A stretch of DNA of 13,514 nucleotides, from assembly GCA_035552275.1 (NCBI GenBank), contig DASZLR010000282.1, positions 1-13,514 of the forward strand, written 5' to 3'. This document shows positions 5,862 to 13,514 of the stretch, one piece after another. Source of the stretch: DASVLX01 sp035552275 (GTDB lineage Bacteria; Actinomycetota; Actinomycetes; Mycobacteriales; Pseudonocardiaceae). The notes below the pieces were generated by a model. The model was not told where the DNA came from and did no database searches. It saw only the letters and a program-made list of their open reading frames with translations. The position numbers and the translations under genes were made by a program. How positions within the stretch are numbered: position 1 is the stretch's first letter; each line of letters starts with the position of its first letter.

Positions 5862-7172
5862 GTGGCCGATATCCCGCGTAAAGCGGTCACCCGGACGGCG
5901 AAGCTCGCCAGCCTGCCGCTCGGCGTCGCCGGACGGGTCGTCGGCGGCTGGGGCCGGCGGCTGTCCGGTCAGGACGCGCAGGACGTCCGCGCCGACATCT
6001 CGGCCAGGACGGCCGAGCAGGTGTTCGCGGTGCTCGGCCAGCTCAAGGGCGGCGCGATGAAGTTCGGCCAGGCGCTGAGCGTGTTCGAGGCGGCGGTGCC
6101 CGACGAACTGGCCCAGCCCTACCGGGAGGCGCTGACCCGGTTGCAGGCGGGGGCGCCGCCGATGTCGGCCAAAACCGTGCACCGGGTGCTCGCCGAGCAG
6201 CTTGGCGCCGGCTGGGCCGAGCGGTTCGCCGAGTTCCAGGACGACCACGCGGCGGCGGCCAGCATCGGGCAGGTGCACCGGGCGACCTGGCACGACGGCC
6301 GAGAGGTCGCGGTCAAGGTGCAGTATCCGGGCGCGGACGAGGCGCTGATGGCCGATCTTCGGCAGTTGCAGCGGTTCAGCCGGCTGATCCAGACCTTCGT
6401 GCCGGGCACCGAGGTGAAGCCGCTGTTGACCGAGCTGCGGGACCGGATGGCCGAGGAACTGGACTACCGCACGGAGGCCGACAACCAGCGGGCCTTCGCA
6501 TCCGCGTTCGATGGCGATCCGTCGATCACGGTGCCGAAGGTGGTGGCCAGCGCACCGAAGGTGATGATCACCGAGTGGGTGACCGGCGCTCCGCTCGCGG
6601 AGGTCATTTCCGGGGGCTCGGTCGAGGAGCGCGATCGTGCCGGCCGGATGCTGTCCGAGTTCCACTTCTCCGCGCCGGCCAGGGTCGGGCTGCTGCATTC
6701 CGATCCGCATCCGGGGAACTTCCTGCTGTTGCCCGACGGCCGGATGGCGGTGCTGGATTTCGGCGCCTGCGTTCGGCTGCCGGACGGTATTCCGCGTCAG
6801 CTCGGCGTTCTCACCAGGCTGGCCCTCGACGGAAAGTCCGATGAGCTGCTGGATCTGTTGCGCCGCGAGCACTTCGTCCGGCCGGGCACCGAACTGGACG
6901 CCGCTGATGTGCTCGCCTACCTGGCGCCGTTCACCGAGCCGCTGGTCACCGAGGTGTTCCACTACAGCCGGCGGTGGATGCAGAAGCAGGCCGAGCGGGT
7001 GAGCGACGTGCGCGGTCAGGACTTCCACACCGGCCGGTCGCTGAACCTGCCGCCGCAGTACCTGATGATCCACCGGGTGACGGCCGGGGCGACCGGCATC
7101 CTGTGCCAACTGGACGCGGAGGTGCCGATGCGGGCGATCGTGGAACGTTGGCAGCCCGGCTTCGCCGACTGA
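5862..7172 (+). CDS. ABC1/UbiB-family atypical protein kinase (AarF-like)
   Basis: A 436-aa protein with every ABC1 landmark: the family-specific KxGQ (K67-Q70, in AMKFGQALSV), the Ala-rich loop AAAASIGQVHRA (130-141) in place of a Gly-rich loop, the Lys of VAVK (K152), EELDYRTEADN (about 198-208), the catalytic HSDPHPGN (279-286), and DFG (299-301). These kinase-like proteins bind nucleotide. In other lineages they support ubiquinone or isoprenoid-lipid metabolism; actinobacteria use menaquinone, so the role here is open. No C-terminal membrane helices are seen. GTG 5862 has AGGAGAGGA 7 nt upstream. It follows the ThiF-like gene on the same strand with a 98-bp gap and may be co-transcribed. 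It matches the Rv3197 position. Confidence 0.92.
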   Translation: MADIPRKAVTRTAKLASLPLGVAGRVVGGWGRRLSGQDAQDVRADISARTAEQVFAVLGQLKGGAMKFGQALSVFEAAVPDELAQPYREALTRLQAGAPPMSAKTVHRVLAEQLGAGWAERFAEFQDDHAAAASIGQVHRATWHDGREVAVKVQYPGADEALMADLRQLQRFSRLIQTFVPGTEVKPLLTELRDRMAEELDYRTEADNQRAFASAFDGDPSITVPKVVASAPKVMITEWVTGAPLAEVISGGSVEERDRAGRMLSEFHFSAPARVGLLHSDPHPGNFLLLPDGRMAVLDFGACVRLPDGIPRQLGVLTRLALDGKSDELLDLLRREHFVRPGTELDAADVLAYLAPFTEPLVTEVFHYSRRWMQKQAERVSDVRGQDFHTGRSLNLPPQYLMIHRVTAGATGILCQLDAEVPMRAIVERWQPGFAD

Positions 7173-7236
7173 CCGGCCGGCGGCGGTTTTATTTGCCAGA
7201 CACGGTCAGGAAACAGCGCCGTTGCATGGTCCGGGC

Positions 7237-7242
7237 TACAGT
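7237..7242 (+). promoter_or_regulatory. Candidate -10 box of the urease operon promoter
   Basis: TACAGT lies 29 nt before the ureA GTG, in the 99-bp gap after the ABC1 kinase, and would give a leader of about 20-25 nt that includes the GGAGG ribosome site. The gap also has a short AT-rich run (about 7187-7194) just after CCGGCCGG, a weak hairpin/T-run that could end kinase transcription. No convincing -35 is seen. Confidence 0.4.
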
Positions 7243-7271
7243 TGCGGCGGTCCCGACGACGGAGGTGCCGC

Positions 7272-7574
7272 GTGCTGTTGTCCCCGCATGAGCAGGAAAA
7301 ACTGCTACTGCACGTCGCGGCCGAGTTGGCCCGGCAGCGCCAGGCGCGAGGGCTGAAGCTGAACTATCCGGAGGCGGTCGCGGTGATCAGCTCCTGGGTG
7401 TTGGAAGGCGCGCGGGACGGTCGCGGCGTCGCCGAGTTGATGTCCGGCGGCCAGCGGGTGCTGGTCCGCGATGACGTGATGGACGGCGTGCCGGAGATGG
7501 TCAGTTCGGTGCAGGTGGAGGCGACCTTCCCGGACGGCACCAAGCTGGTCACCGTGCACCGGCCGATCCAGTAG
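7272..7574 (+). CDS. ureA: Urease gamma subunit
   Basis: A 100-aa protein, the standard length for a separate gamma chain. It begins MLLSPHEQEKLLLHVAAELA and contains LKLNYPEAVAVISSWVLEGARDG, the signature helix of UreA, and ends GTKLVTVHRPIQ. Together with UreB and UreC it forms the cytoplasmic urease trimer-of-trimers that hydrolyses urea to ammonia and carbamate/CO2. The GTG start at 7272 has GGAGG 6 nt upstream (7261-7265) and is the only start giving the conserved N-terminus. It is the first gene of the operon; ureB starts 9 bp after its stop. Assignment is certain at the family level. Confidence 0.97.
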   Translation: MLLSPHEQEKLLLHVAAELARQRQARGLKLNYPEAVAVISSWVLEGARDGRGVAELMSGGQRVLVRDDVMDGVPEMVSSVQVEATFPDGTKLVTVHRPIQ

Positions 7575-7583
7575 GGGATAACC

Positions 7584-7897
7584 GTGATTCCCGGCGAGAT
7601 CGTGCCCGCAGACGATCCATTGTGGATCGCGCCGGACGTGCCCAGGTTGGAACTGATCGTGGTGAACACCGGCGACCGGCCGATCCAGGTCGGCTCGCAC
7701 TACCACTTCGCCGCCGCGAATCCGGCGCTGAGCTTCGACCGCGACGCCGCCTGGGGCCATCGGCTGGCCGTGCCGGCCGGCACCTCGGTGCGGTTCGAGC
7801 CGGGCGTGGACCGGGTCGTCGCGCTGATTCCGTTGCGCGGCAAGCGCATCGTGCCCGGCCTTCGCCGGGAGCACGCCGGCGAGTTGGACGGCCGCAC

Positions 7898-7901
<4 letters not shown>
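7584..7901 (+). CDS. ureB: Urease beta subunit
   Basis: A 105-aa protein beginning IPGEIVPADD, with the diagnostic VNTGDRPIQVGSHYHFAAANPALSFDR and PAGTSVRFEPG motifs, and GKRIVPGL near the end. The chain is structural and helps pack and stabilise the UreC active-site region; it carries no nickel ligands. Most beta chains read GKRVVYGF at this point, so the proline is a small departure. The start is GTG 7584, with AGGGG overlapping the ureA stop codon (7573-7577) as ribosome site, suggesting translational coupling to ureA. Its stop overlaps the ureC start as ATGA. Confidence 0.97.
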
Positions 7902-9643
<1,742 letters not shown>

Positions 9644-9649
9644 TGCGGC

Positions 9650-9678
9650 GCCGATGATGATGTGGTGCCGACGATGAT
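9650..9678 (+). repeat. Imperfect 12-bp direct repeat at the ureC-ureF junction
   Basis: GCCGATGATGAT (9650-9661) and GCCGACGATGAT (9667-9678) differ at one base and are 17 bp apart. They span the gap between ureC and ureF and create a cluster of ATG and GTG triplets, leaving the true ureF start ambiguous. A small local duplication is a simple explanation. Confidence 0.45.
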
Positions 9679-10360
9679 CCCGCCCGCGGTCCTGCTGCTG
9701 GCCGACTCGCGGTTGCCCAGCGGCGGCCACGCGCACTCCGGCGGCGTCGAGATGGCGGTGACCGCCGGCCTGGTGTCCACTGTGGATGATCTGGCGGTGT
9801 TCCTGCGCGGCCGGGTGCGCACCGCCGGCCTGACCTCCGCCGCGTTCGCCGCCGCCGCCTGCCAACTCGCCCAACACGCCGCACCACACTGGAAACCGTG
9901 GGACGAGGCGTTCTCCGCGCGCATCCCGACCCCCTCCCTGCGCATCGCGTCCCGCGCCCAGGGCGGCGCGCTGCTGCGCACGGTTTCCCGGATGTGGCGG
10001 ACTCCGGCACTGCGCGCCCTCGCCGAACTCGGCCGTCCGCACCAGCCGCTGGTACTCGGCGCGGCGACCGATGCCGGTGGCGGCCAGCCCGCCGACGCCG
10101 CCGCGCTGGCGGTGCACCATCTCATCGGCGGCGCCTGCTCGGCGGCGGTCCGGCTGCTCGGGCTGGATCCGCTGGACGTCGCCGCCACCCAGGCCGCGAT
10201 CGCGCCGCTGGCGAACCAGGTGGCCACCGAAGCCGCCGTGATAGCCGGGAACGCCGTCACCGCGAATGATCCGACGCTGCTCCCGGCCGTCGGCGGGCCG
10301 CTGCCCGAACTGCTCGCGGCGCGGCACGCTCGAATGGAGGTGACCCTCTTTGCATCGTGA
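9674..10360 (+). CDS. ureF: Urease accessory protein UreF
   Basis: A 228-aa all-helical accessory protein. The N-terminal LLLADSRLPSGGHAHSGGVEMAV is the UreF signature, and it ends RHARMEVTLFAS as in actinobacterial UreF. UreF joins UreD and UreG in the complex that delivers nickel and CO2 to apo-urease, and gates UreG GTP hydrolysis. In-frame starts are GTG 9662, GTG 9665 and ATG 9674; the ATG is chosen as the one nearest the conserved PPAVLLLADS, but no ribosome-binding sequence precedes any of them. ureF lies in the same frame as ureC, with no further stop codon in the 30 bp between them. Its 3' end overlaps ureG by 11 bp. Confidence 0.93.
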   Translation: MIPPAVLLLADSRLPSGGHAHSGGVEMAVTAGLVSTVDDLAVFLRGRVRTAGLTSAAFAAAACQLAQHAAPHWKPWDEAFSARIPTPSLRIASRAQGGALLRTVSRMWRTPALRALAELGRPHQPLVLGAATDAGGGQPADAAALAVHHLIGGACSAAVRLLGLDPLDVAATQAAIAPLANQVATEAAVIAGNAVTANDPTLLPAVGGPLPELLAARHARMEVTLFAS

Positions 10361-11030
10361 TCACCCGGACCCCATTGTCGAGATTGTCGAGGATCTTTCC
10401 GGTGGTGCGTTGGAACGGACCGGCCACGCGCTGCGGCTGGGCATCGGCGGCCCGGTCGGCGGCGGCAAGACCGCCCTGGTCGCGGCGCTGTGCGCGACGC
10501 TGCGCGACGAGCTGTCGGTCGTGGTGGTGACCAATGACATCTACACCACTGAGGACGCGGATTTCTTGCGCCGCAACGGAGTCCTGGCCGACGAGCGGAT
10601 TCGCGCGGTGCGCACCGGCTGCTGCCCGCATACTGCCATCCGTGACGACATCACCGCGAATCTGGACGAGGTCGAGGAACTGGAGAAGCTGCACGACCCG
10701 GACCTGGTGCTGGTGGAAAGCGGCGGCGACAACCTGACCGCGACCTTCAGCTACGGCCTGGTCGACCTCCAGATATTCGTGGTGGACGTGGCCGGCGGCG
10801 ACAAGGTGCCGCGCAAGGGCGGTCCCGGCGTCACCCGTTCCGACCTGCTGGTGATCAACAAGATCGACCTGGCCGAACGGGTCGGCGCCGACCTGGAGGT
10901 GATGCGTCGTGACTCGGCGGCGGTGCGCGGCGAACGGCCGACAGTGTTGGTGTCGCTGCGCGCGCCGGACGGGGTCGCGCCGATCGCGGCCTGGGTGCGC
11001 CACGCCGTGTCCGCCCGCCAACTCCGGTGA
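10350..11030 (+). CDS. ureG: Urease accessory GTPase UreG
   Basis: A 226-aa SIMIBI-class GTPase that binds nickel and powers its insertion into urease. Seen: P-loop GPVGGGKT (34-41), TNDIYTTEDADFL, the nickel-binding CPH (92-94, in TGCCPHTAIRDD), ESGGDNL (123-129), GGDKVPRKGGPGV, and the NKID guanine-specificity motif (170-173). There is no His-rich N-terminal tail of the kind used for nickel storage in some relatives. The start is a TTG at 10350 with GGAGG 9 nt upstream (10336-10340). No ATG or GTG gives the conserved N-terminus, so the rare start may tune expression. It overlaps ureF by 11 bp and ureD by 4 bp. Confidence 0.96.
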   Translation: MHRDHPDPIVEIVEDLSGGALERTGHALRLGIGGPVGGGKTALVAALCATLRDELSVVVVTNDIYTTEDADFLRRNGVLADERIRAVRTGCCPHTAIRDDITANLDEVEELEKLHDPDLVLVESGGDNLTATFSYGLVDLQIFVVDVAGGDKVPRKGGPGVTRSDLLVINKIDLAERVGADLEVMRRDSAAVRGERPTVLVSLRAPDGVAPIAAWVRHAVSARQLR

Positions 11031-11770
11031 GGGCCGCGGCGACCCTGGACGTCGGGGCCGGCGACCTGCGCTGGCAGGACGCGCCGCCGGTCGTGCTGCG
11101 GCCCACCGGCGGTGCGTCCCGGGCTGTCTCCGTGCATGTGGTGCAGGCGGCCGGCGGCCCGCTCGGCGGCGACGATCTGGCGCTGACGGTCCGATTGGCC
11201 GAGCACAGTGAGCTGCGGCTGTCCTCGGCCGGGGCCAGCGTGATCCAGCCCGGCGGAACTGACCACAGTGGACAGCCGGCGCGCTGGCGGGTCGAGTTGG
11301 CCGCGGCGGCGGGCGCGGTGCTGCGGTGGATGCCGGAGCCGACCGTGGTCTGCGCCGGCGCGAGTTATCACGGCAGCCTGCACGCGGACCTGCATCCAGA
11401 CGCCACCATGATCTTCCGCGAGCTGGTGGTGCTGGGCCGATCCGGGGAGATCGGCGGCCGCTGCCGGACCGAGCTCGCCGTCAACGTCGGCGGTCGGCCG
11501 CTGGTGCGACACGAGTCGCTGATCGACGGGGCCGACGCCGAGTTGAGCGGTCCGGCCGGCACCGGCGGCCACCGGGTGCTGGGCACGGTGCTGGTCGCCG
11601 GTCGGAATGTCCCGCCGGCCGCCGAGTGCGCGGAGATCAGTGCGGAGCTCTCCTGGGCCACCCTGCCACTGGACGGACCCGGCTGTCTGGTGCTCGCGCT
11701 GGGGTCCAGCGTGACGACGGTGGCGGCCGCTCTCGATCAGCATTTACTGCTTAACTATGGAGATAGATAA
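11027..11770 (+). CDS. ureD: Urease accessory protein UreD
   Basis: A 247-aa beta-rich scaffold protein that binds apo-urease and recruits UreF and UreG. Family features include LRLSSAGASVIQPGG, an LRWMPEPTVVCAGASYHGSLHADLHPDA block (the usual PEPxI/V motif), and RELVVLGRSGE. It starts with GTG 11027, whose GTGA overlaps the ureG stop, and its C-terminus is the usual short, variable end. The last codons are AT-rich compared with the rest and overlap the gntR-family gene by 14 bp. It is the last urease gene; the order A-B-C-F-G-D without ureE is typical of actinobacteria. Confidence 0.94.
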   Translation: MRAAATLDVGAGDLRWQDAPPVVLRPTGGASRAVSVHVVQAAGGPLGGDDLALTVRLAEHSELRLSSAGASVIQPGGTDHSGQPARWRVELAAAAGAVLRWMPEPTVVCAGASYHGSLHADLHPDATMIFRELVVLGRSGEIGGRCRTELAVNVGGRPLVRHESLIDGADAELSGPAGTGGHRVLGTVLVAGRNVPPAAECAEISAELSWATLPLDGPGCLVLALGSSVTTVAAALDQHLLLNYGDR

Positions 11771-11771
11771 G
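11750..11771. promoter_or_regulatory. Inverted repeat straddling the GntR-family start codon (candidate operator or hairpin)
   Basis: CTTAACTAT (11750-11758) and ATAGATAAG (11763-11771) are reverse complements at 8 of 9 positions around a GGAG centre. The dyad contains the ATG of the GntR-family gene (11757) and the TAA stop of ureD (11768-11770). It is AT-rich within about 70% GC surroundings. It could be an autoregulatory GntR operator or an mRNA hairpin hiding the start codon. There is no ribosome-binding sequence before that ATG. Confidence 0.5.
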
Positions 11772-12185
11772 AAGGGAAAGTCGCCGATCGGGTTCCGGCT
11801 CGACCCGGCCTCCGGCGTCCCGACCTACCTGCAACTCGTGCAGCAGGTCGAGCACGCCCTGCGGCTGGGCTATCTCGCGCCCGGCGACCAACTGCCCAGG
11901 GTCAAGGACGTGGTGGCCGGGCTGGCGATCAACCCGAACACTGTGCTCAAGGCGTATCGGGAGCTGGAGCATCGCGGCCTCGCCGCCGGCCGGCCGGGTC
12001 AGGGCACCTTCGTGGAACGCGCGCTGCCCAGGGTCGGTCTCGGCGAGCAACAGGAGTTGCGGCGCGGCCTGCTCGACTGGCTGCGCACGGCCGCCGAAGC
12101 CGGGCTGGACGAGGACGGCATCGTCGCGCTGTTCACCGCGGCCCTGCACGATCACCGGGCCGGCGAGTCAGGAGCCGTCGCATGA
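11757..12185 (+). CDS. GntR-family transcriptional regulator, YtrA subfamily
   Basis: A 142-aa protein. The N-terminal winged helix-turn-helix runs from about 22 to 88: VPTYLQLVQQVEHALRLGYL, GDQLPRVKDVVAGLAINPNTVLKAY (recognition-helix region) and AAGRPGQGTFV. Only about 50 residues follow, too short for a FadR or HutC ligand domain, and this short helical tail is the mark of the YtrA subgroup. YtrA regulators usually sit first in an operon with ABC transporter genes and repress it; here the partner gene just downstream is a broken remnant. The ATG overlaps the ureD end by 14 bp, so it may be transcribed with the urease genes. The N-terminal MEIDKKGKSP is unusually Lys-rich for this region. 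Target genes are unknown. Confidence 0.88.
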   Translation: MEIDKKGKSPIGFRLDPASGVPTYLQLVQQVEHALRLGYLAPGDQLPRVKDVVAGLAINPNTVLKAYRELEHRGLAAGRPGQGTFVERALPRVGLGEQQELRRGLLDWLRTAAEAGLDEDGIVALFTAALHDHRAGESGAVA

Positions 12186-12327
12186 ATGCCAACAGCGACA
12201 CCGGCAGCGGCGACAGCGGTAGGACCCCAACGGTTCCGGCCAGACCACGCTGCTTCACCAGGTGGTCGGGCTGATCACGCCCACCGCCGTGCTGGACGCC
12301 GTGATGTGCCCATCCGCGAAGAACTGA
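12186..12327 (+). pseudogene. Remnant of an ABC transporter ATP-binding gene (Walker A region)
   Basis: From 12229 one frame reads NGSGQTTLLHQVVGLITPTA, the segment right after the first residues of a Walker A motif in YtrB-type ATPases. The preceding VGP is found only in the neighbouring frame (codons 12219-12227), and dropping one C from the CCCC run at 12225-12228 restores VGPNGSGQTTLLH. The Walker A lysine is replaced by Gln (CAG). The frame stops at 12325-12327; no Walker B, signature motif or D-loop is present. Upstream, instead of an ATPase N-terminus, there is a low-complexity AACAGCGACACC-like stretch beginning at ATGAATG, overlapping the gntR-family stop. It lies where a YtrA regulator's ABC partner should be. 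Reading it as decay of a formerly intact gene is inference. Confidence 0.72.
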
Positions 12328-12328
12328 C

Positions 12329-13514
12329 TTACGCGCACAGTTCCTGAAGTTCGGCGAGCCCGCCGGCGAACGTGTCCGCGAGCCGATCCACATCCGGCAG
12401 CGCGGACACGTTCGCGTTCAGGCCGATGTGGACAGTGCCCCGGTAGCCACAGAACGCGACGCCGAGCGCCTGGCCGGCGGCTAGCGGGATGATCGGGTAC
12501 AGCTCGCGCAGTTCCGCGCCGTCCATGGTGAGCGGCACGCTGGGCAGCGGCACGTTCGTGGCCACCAGGTCGAACAGCAGGTTCGCGCCGCGAGAGAGCA
12601 GCGGGGTGGCGACTCGGTGCACGGCCGCCGGCACCCGGTCGGCGAACAGCGGCAGCGCGCCGGGGCCGCGCTGCGGTCCGCCCTCCTTGTTGGCGTCCAT
12701 CGCCGCGCGCACGGCGGCCAGTCGGCGCATCGGATCGGGTTCAGCGATCGGCAGGTCGCAGAGGTAGCCCGACAGTTGGTTGCCGCCGGCGCGCCGGTCA
12801 CCGGCCCGGCCGCGCTGGTTCACCGGGATGAGCGCGCGCGGTGGACGCCCGTCCACGCGGTCGCCGCGCTCGATCAGCCAGTCCCGCAACGCGCCGGCCA
12901 GCAGCGCCAGCAGCACGTCGTTGGTGGTGCCGCCCTGGGTGGACCGGATGCGCTTGATGTCGTCCATGTCCAGCCGCAGGGTGGCCAGCCGCCGCTCGCC
13001 CGAGGTGGGCGCGACCAGCGGCGACGACGGTTCCAGTGCCCGCGCGCTGCGCAGGATCGAGCTGGCGATGTCCGCCGTCTGCCGGGCCTGGCGCGCGTAC
13101 TTGGGCAGCGCGGCCGCGACGGCCACCGAGTCGCCGATCAGCTTGCCCGGCTCGCGCAGCCACCGCAGCGCGATGTGCGCCGCACCCCGGCCGGTCGGCG
13201 GCGCCACCGGTTCCTCGGTCGCCTCTGGGGTGAACCCGTCGAACAGCGACAGCCCGATCAGCACGGCGGCGGCGCCGTCGGCCAGCGCGTGGTGCAGCTT
13301 GGCCAGCACCGCGAACCGGCCGCCGGTCAGCCCGCTGATGACGTGCAGCTCCCACAGTGGGCGGTCCGGGTCGAGCCGTTCCGCCATGATCCGCATGGCC
13401 AGCTCTGCGAGCTGATCTGTCTGATGTGGACGGGGCAGGTGATGCGCGTGCACGTGCCGCGCCGCGTCGAAGTCCGAATCGGACACCCAACGGGCGCCGG
13501 ACGCGGGCAGCCAG
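12329..13514 (-). CDS. WS/DGAT-family acyltransferase (wax ester/triacylglycerol synthase type), start beyond right edge
   Basis: 394 residues are visible; the frame is open to the window edge, so the first 60-90 residues are missing. Seen from that end: RWVSDSDFDAARHVHAHHLPRP, RPLWELHVISGL, the catalytic HHALADG (coding 13294-13274, matching HHxxxDG), TNDVLLALLAGALRDWL, and the C-terminal domain with NLLFDLVATNVPLPSVPL and YPIIPLAAGQALGVAFCGYRG. The family esterifies diacylglycerol or fatty alcohols with acyl-CoA at the membrane or lipid-body surface; actinobacterial genomes carry several copies with differing substrates. The GTG at 13486 is internal to the domain, not the true start. It converges on the ABC remnant with a 1-bp gap. 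The specific acyl acceptor cannot be told. Confidence 0.93.
   Translation of the reverse strand, partial: WLPASGARWVSDSDFDAARHVHAHHLPRPHQTDQLAELAMRIMAERLDPDRPLWELHVISGLTGGRFAVLAKLHHALADGAAAVLIGLSLFDGFTPEATEEPVAPPTGRGAAHIALRWLREPGKLIGDSVAVAAALPKYARQARQTADIASSILRSARALEPSSPLVAPTSGERRLATLRLDMDDIKRIRSTQGGTTNDVLLALLAGALRDWLIERGDRVDGRPPRALIPVNQRGRAGDRRAGGNQLSGYLCDLPIAEPDPMRRLAAVRAAMDANKEGGPQRGPGALPLFADRVPAAVHRVATPLLSRGANLLFDLVATNVPLPSVPLTMDGAELRELYPIIPLAAGQALGVAFCGYRGTVHIGLNANVSALPDVDRLADTFAGGLAELQELCA

Noticed and set aside
5708..5881. A 57-codon ORF (beginning MSNRREVIGWKDKSPP) as a possible small protein or RiPP precursor beside the ThiF-like gene
   Set aside because: It overlaps both the ThiF-like end and the kinase start, has no convincing ribosome site, and lacks a Cys/Ser/Thr-rich core expected of a TOMM precursor.
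5854..6060. ATG 5854 with the closest ribosome-site spacing upstream of the kinase gene
   Set aside because: It is out of frame with the kinase and gives a 68-aa Ser/Arg-rich shadow; GTG 5862 starts the true frame.
13484..13486. GTG 13486 as the start of the acyltransferase
   Set aside because: The frame continues upstream to the window edge with family-typical residues (GARWV), and the N-terminal domain would be incomplete.

Overview
The window is about 70% GC with strongly GC-biased third codon positions, many GTG starts (plus one TTG) and Streptomyces/mycobacteria-like protein families. It comes from a high-GC actinobacterium; the protein flavour suggests the Pseudonocardiaceae or relatives, but that placement is inference. 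No rRNA, tRNA, CRISPR array, transposase or phage gene was seen, and no gene-free stretch exceeds 300 bases.

Left part (1-7172): a block of broadly conserved actinobacterial housekeeping genes in an order I recall from Mycobacterium tuberculosis Rv3193c-Rv3197. It holds the start of a UPF0182 multi-pass membrane protein (minus), a PPA1309-family protein (plus), a membrane-anchored PDZ/Lon-type serine protease (minus), a DUF2342 zincin-like protein (plus), a YgjP-type HExxH metallopeptidase (minus), a ThiF/cyclodehydratase-like protein with two CxxC pairs (plus), and an ABC1/UbiB-type atypical kinase (plus). The genes alternate in strand. One convergent junction is closed by a perfect 10-bp hairpin that contains both stop codons. 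Several starts have no Shine-Dalgarno but have a TAnnnT box 6-8 nt upstream, the pattern of leaderless transcripts.

Middle part (7272-11770): a complete actinobacterial urease operon, ureA-ureB-ureC-ureF-ureG-ureD. It encodes the three structural subunits and the F, G and D accessory proteins for nickel insertion; there is no ureE and no nickel transporter. All nickel ligands and catalytic residues of UreC are present. Genes are separated by 30 bp or less or overlap, so they are probably translated from one transcript starting just upstream of ureA.

Right part (11757-13514): a YtrA-type GntR regulator overlaps the end of ureD by 14 bp, and a near-perfect inverted repeat straddles its start codon. 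Where the partner ABC transporter would be expected there is only a roughly 140-bp remnant of an ATPase gene, with a Walker A region carrying a frameshift and a Lys-to-Gln change. Converging on it is a WS/DGAT-family acyltransferase (minus), which runs off the right edge.

The most notable points are the regulator/degraded transporter module welded to the urease operon, the orphan cyclodehydratase-like ThiF protein among proteases and an ABC1 kinase, and the compact regulatory architecture of the divergent and convergent junctions. I see no convincing wholly new multi-gene system.
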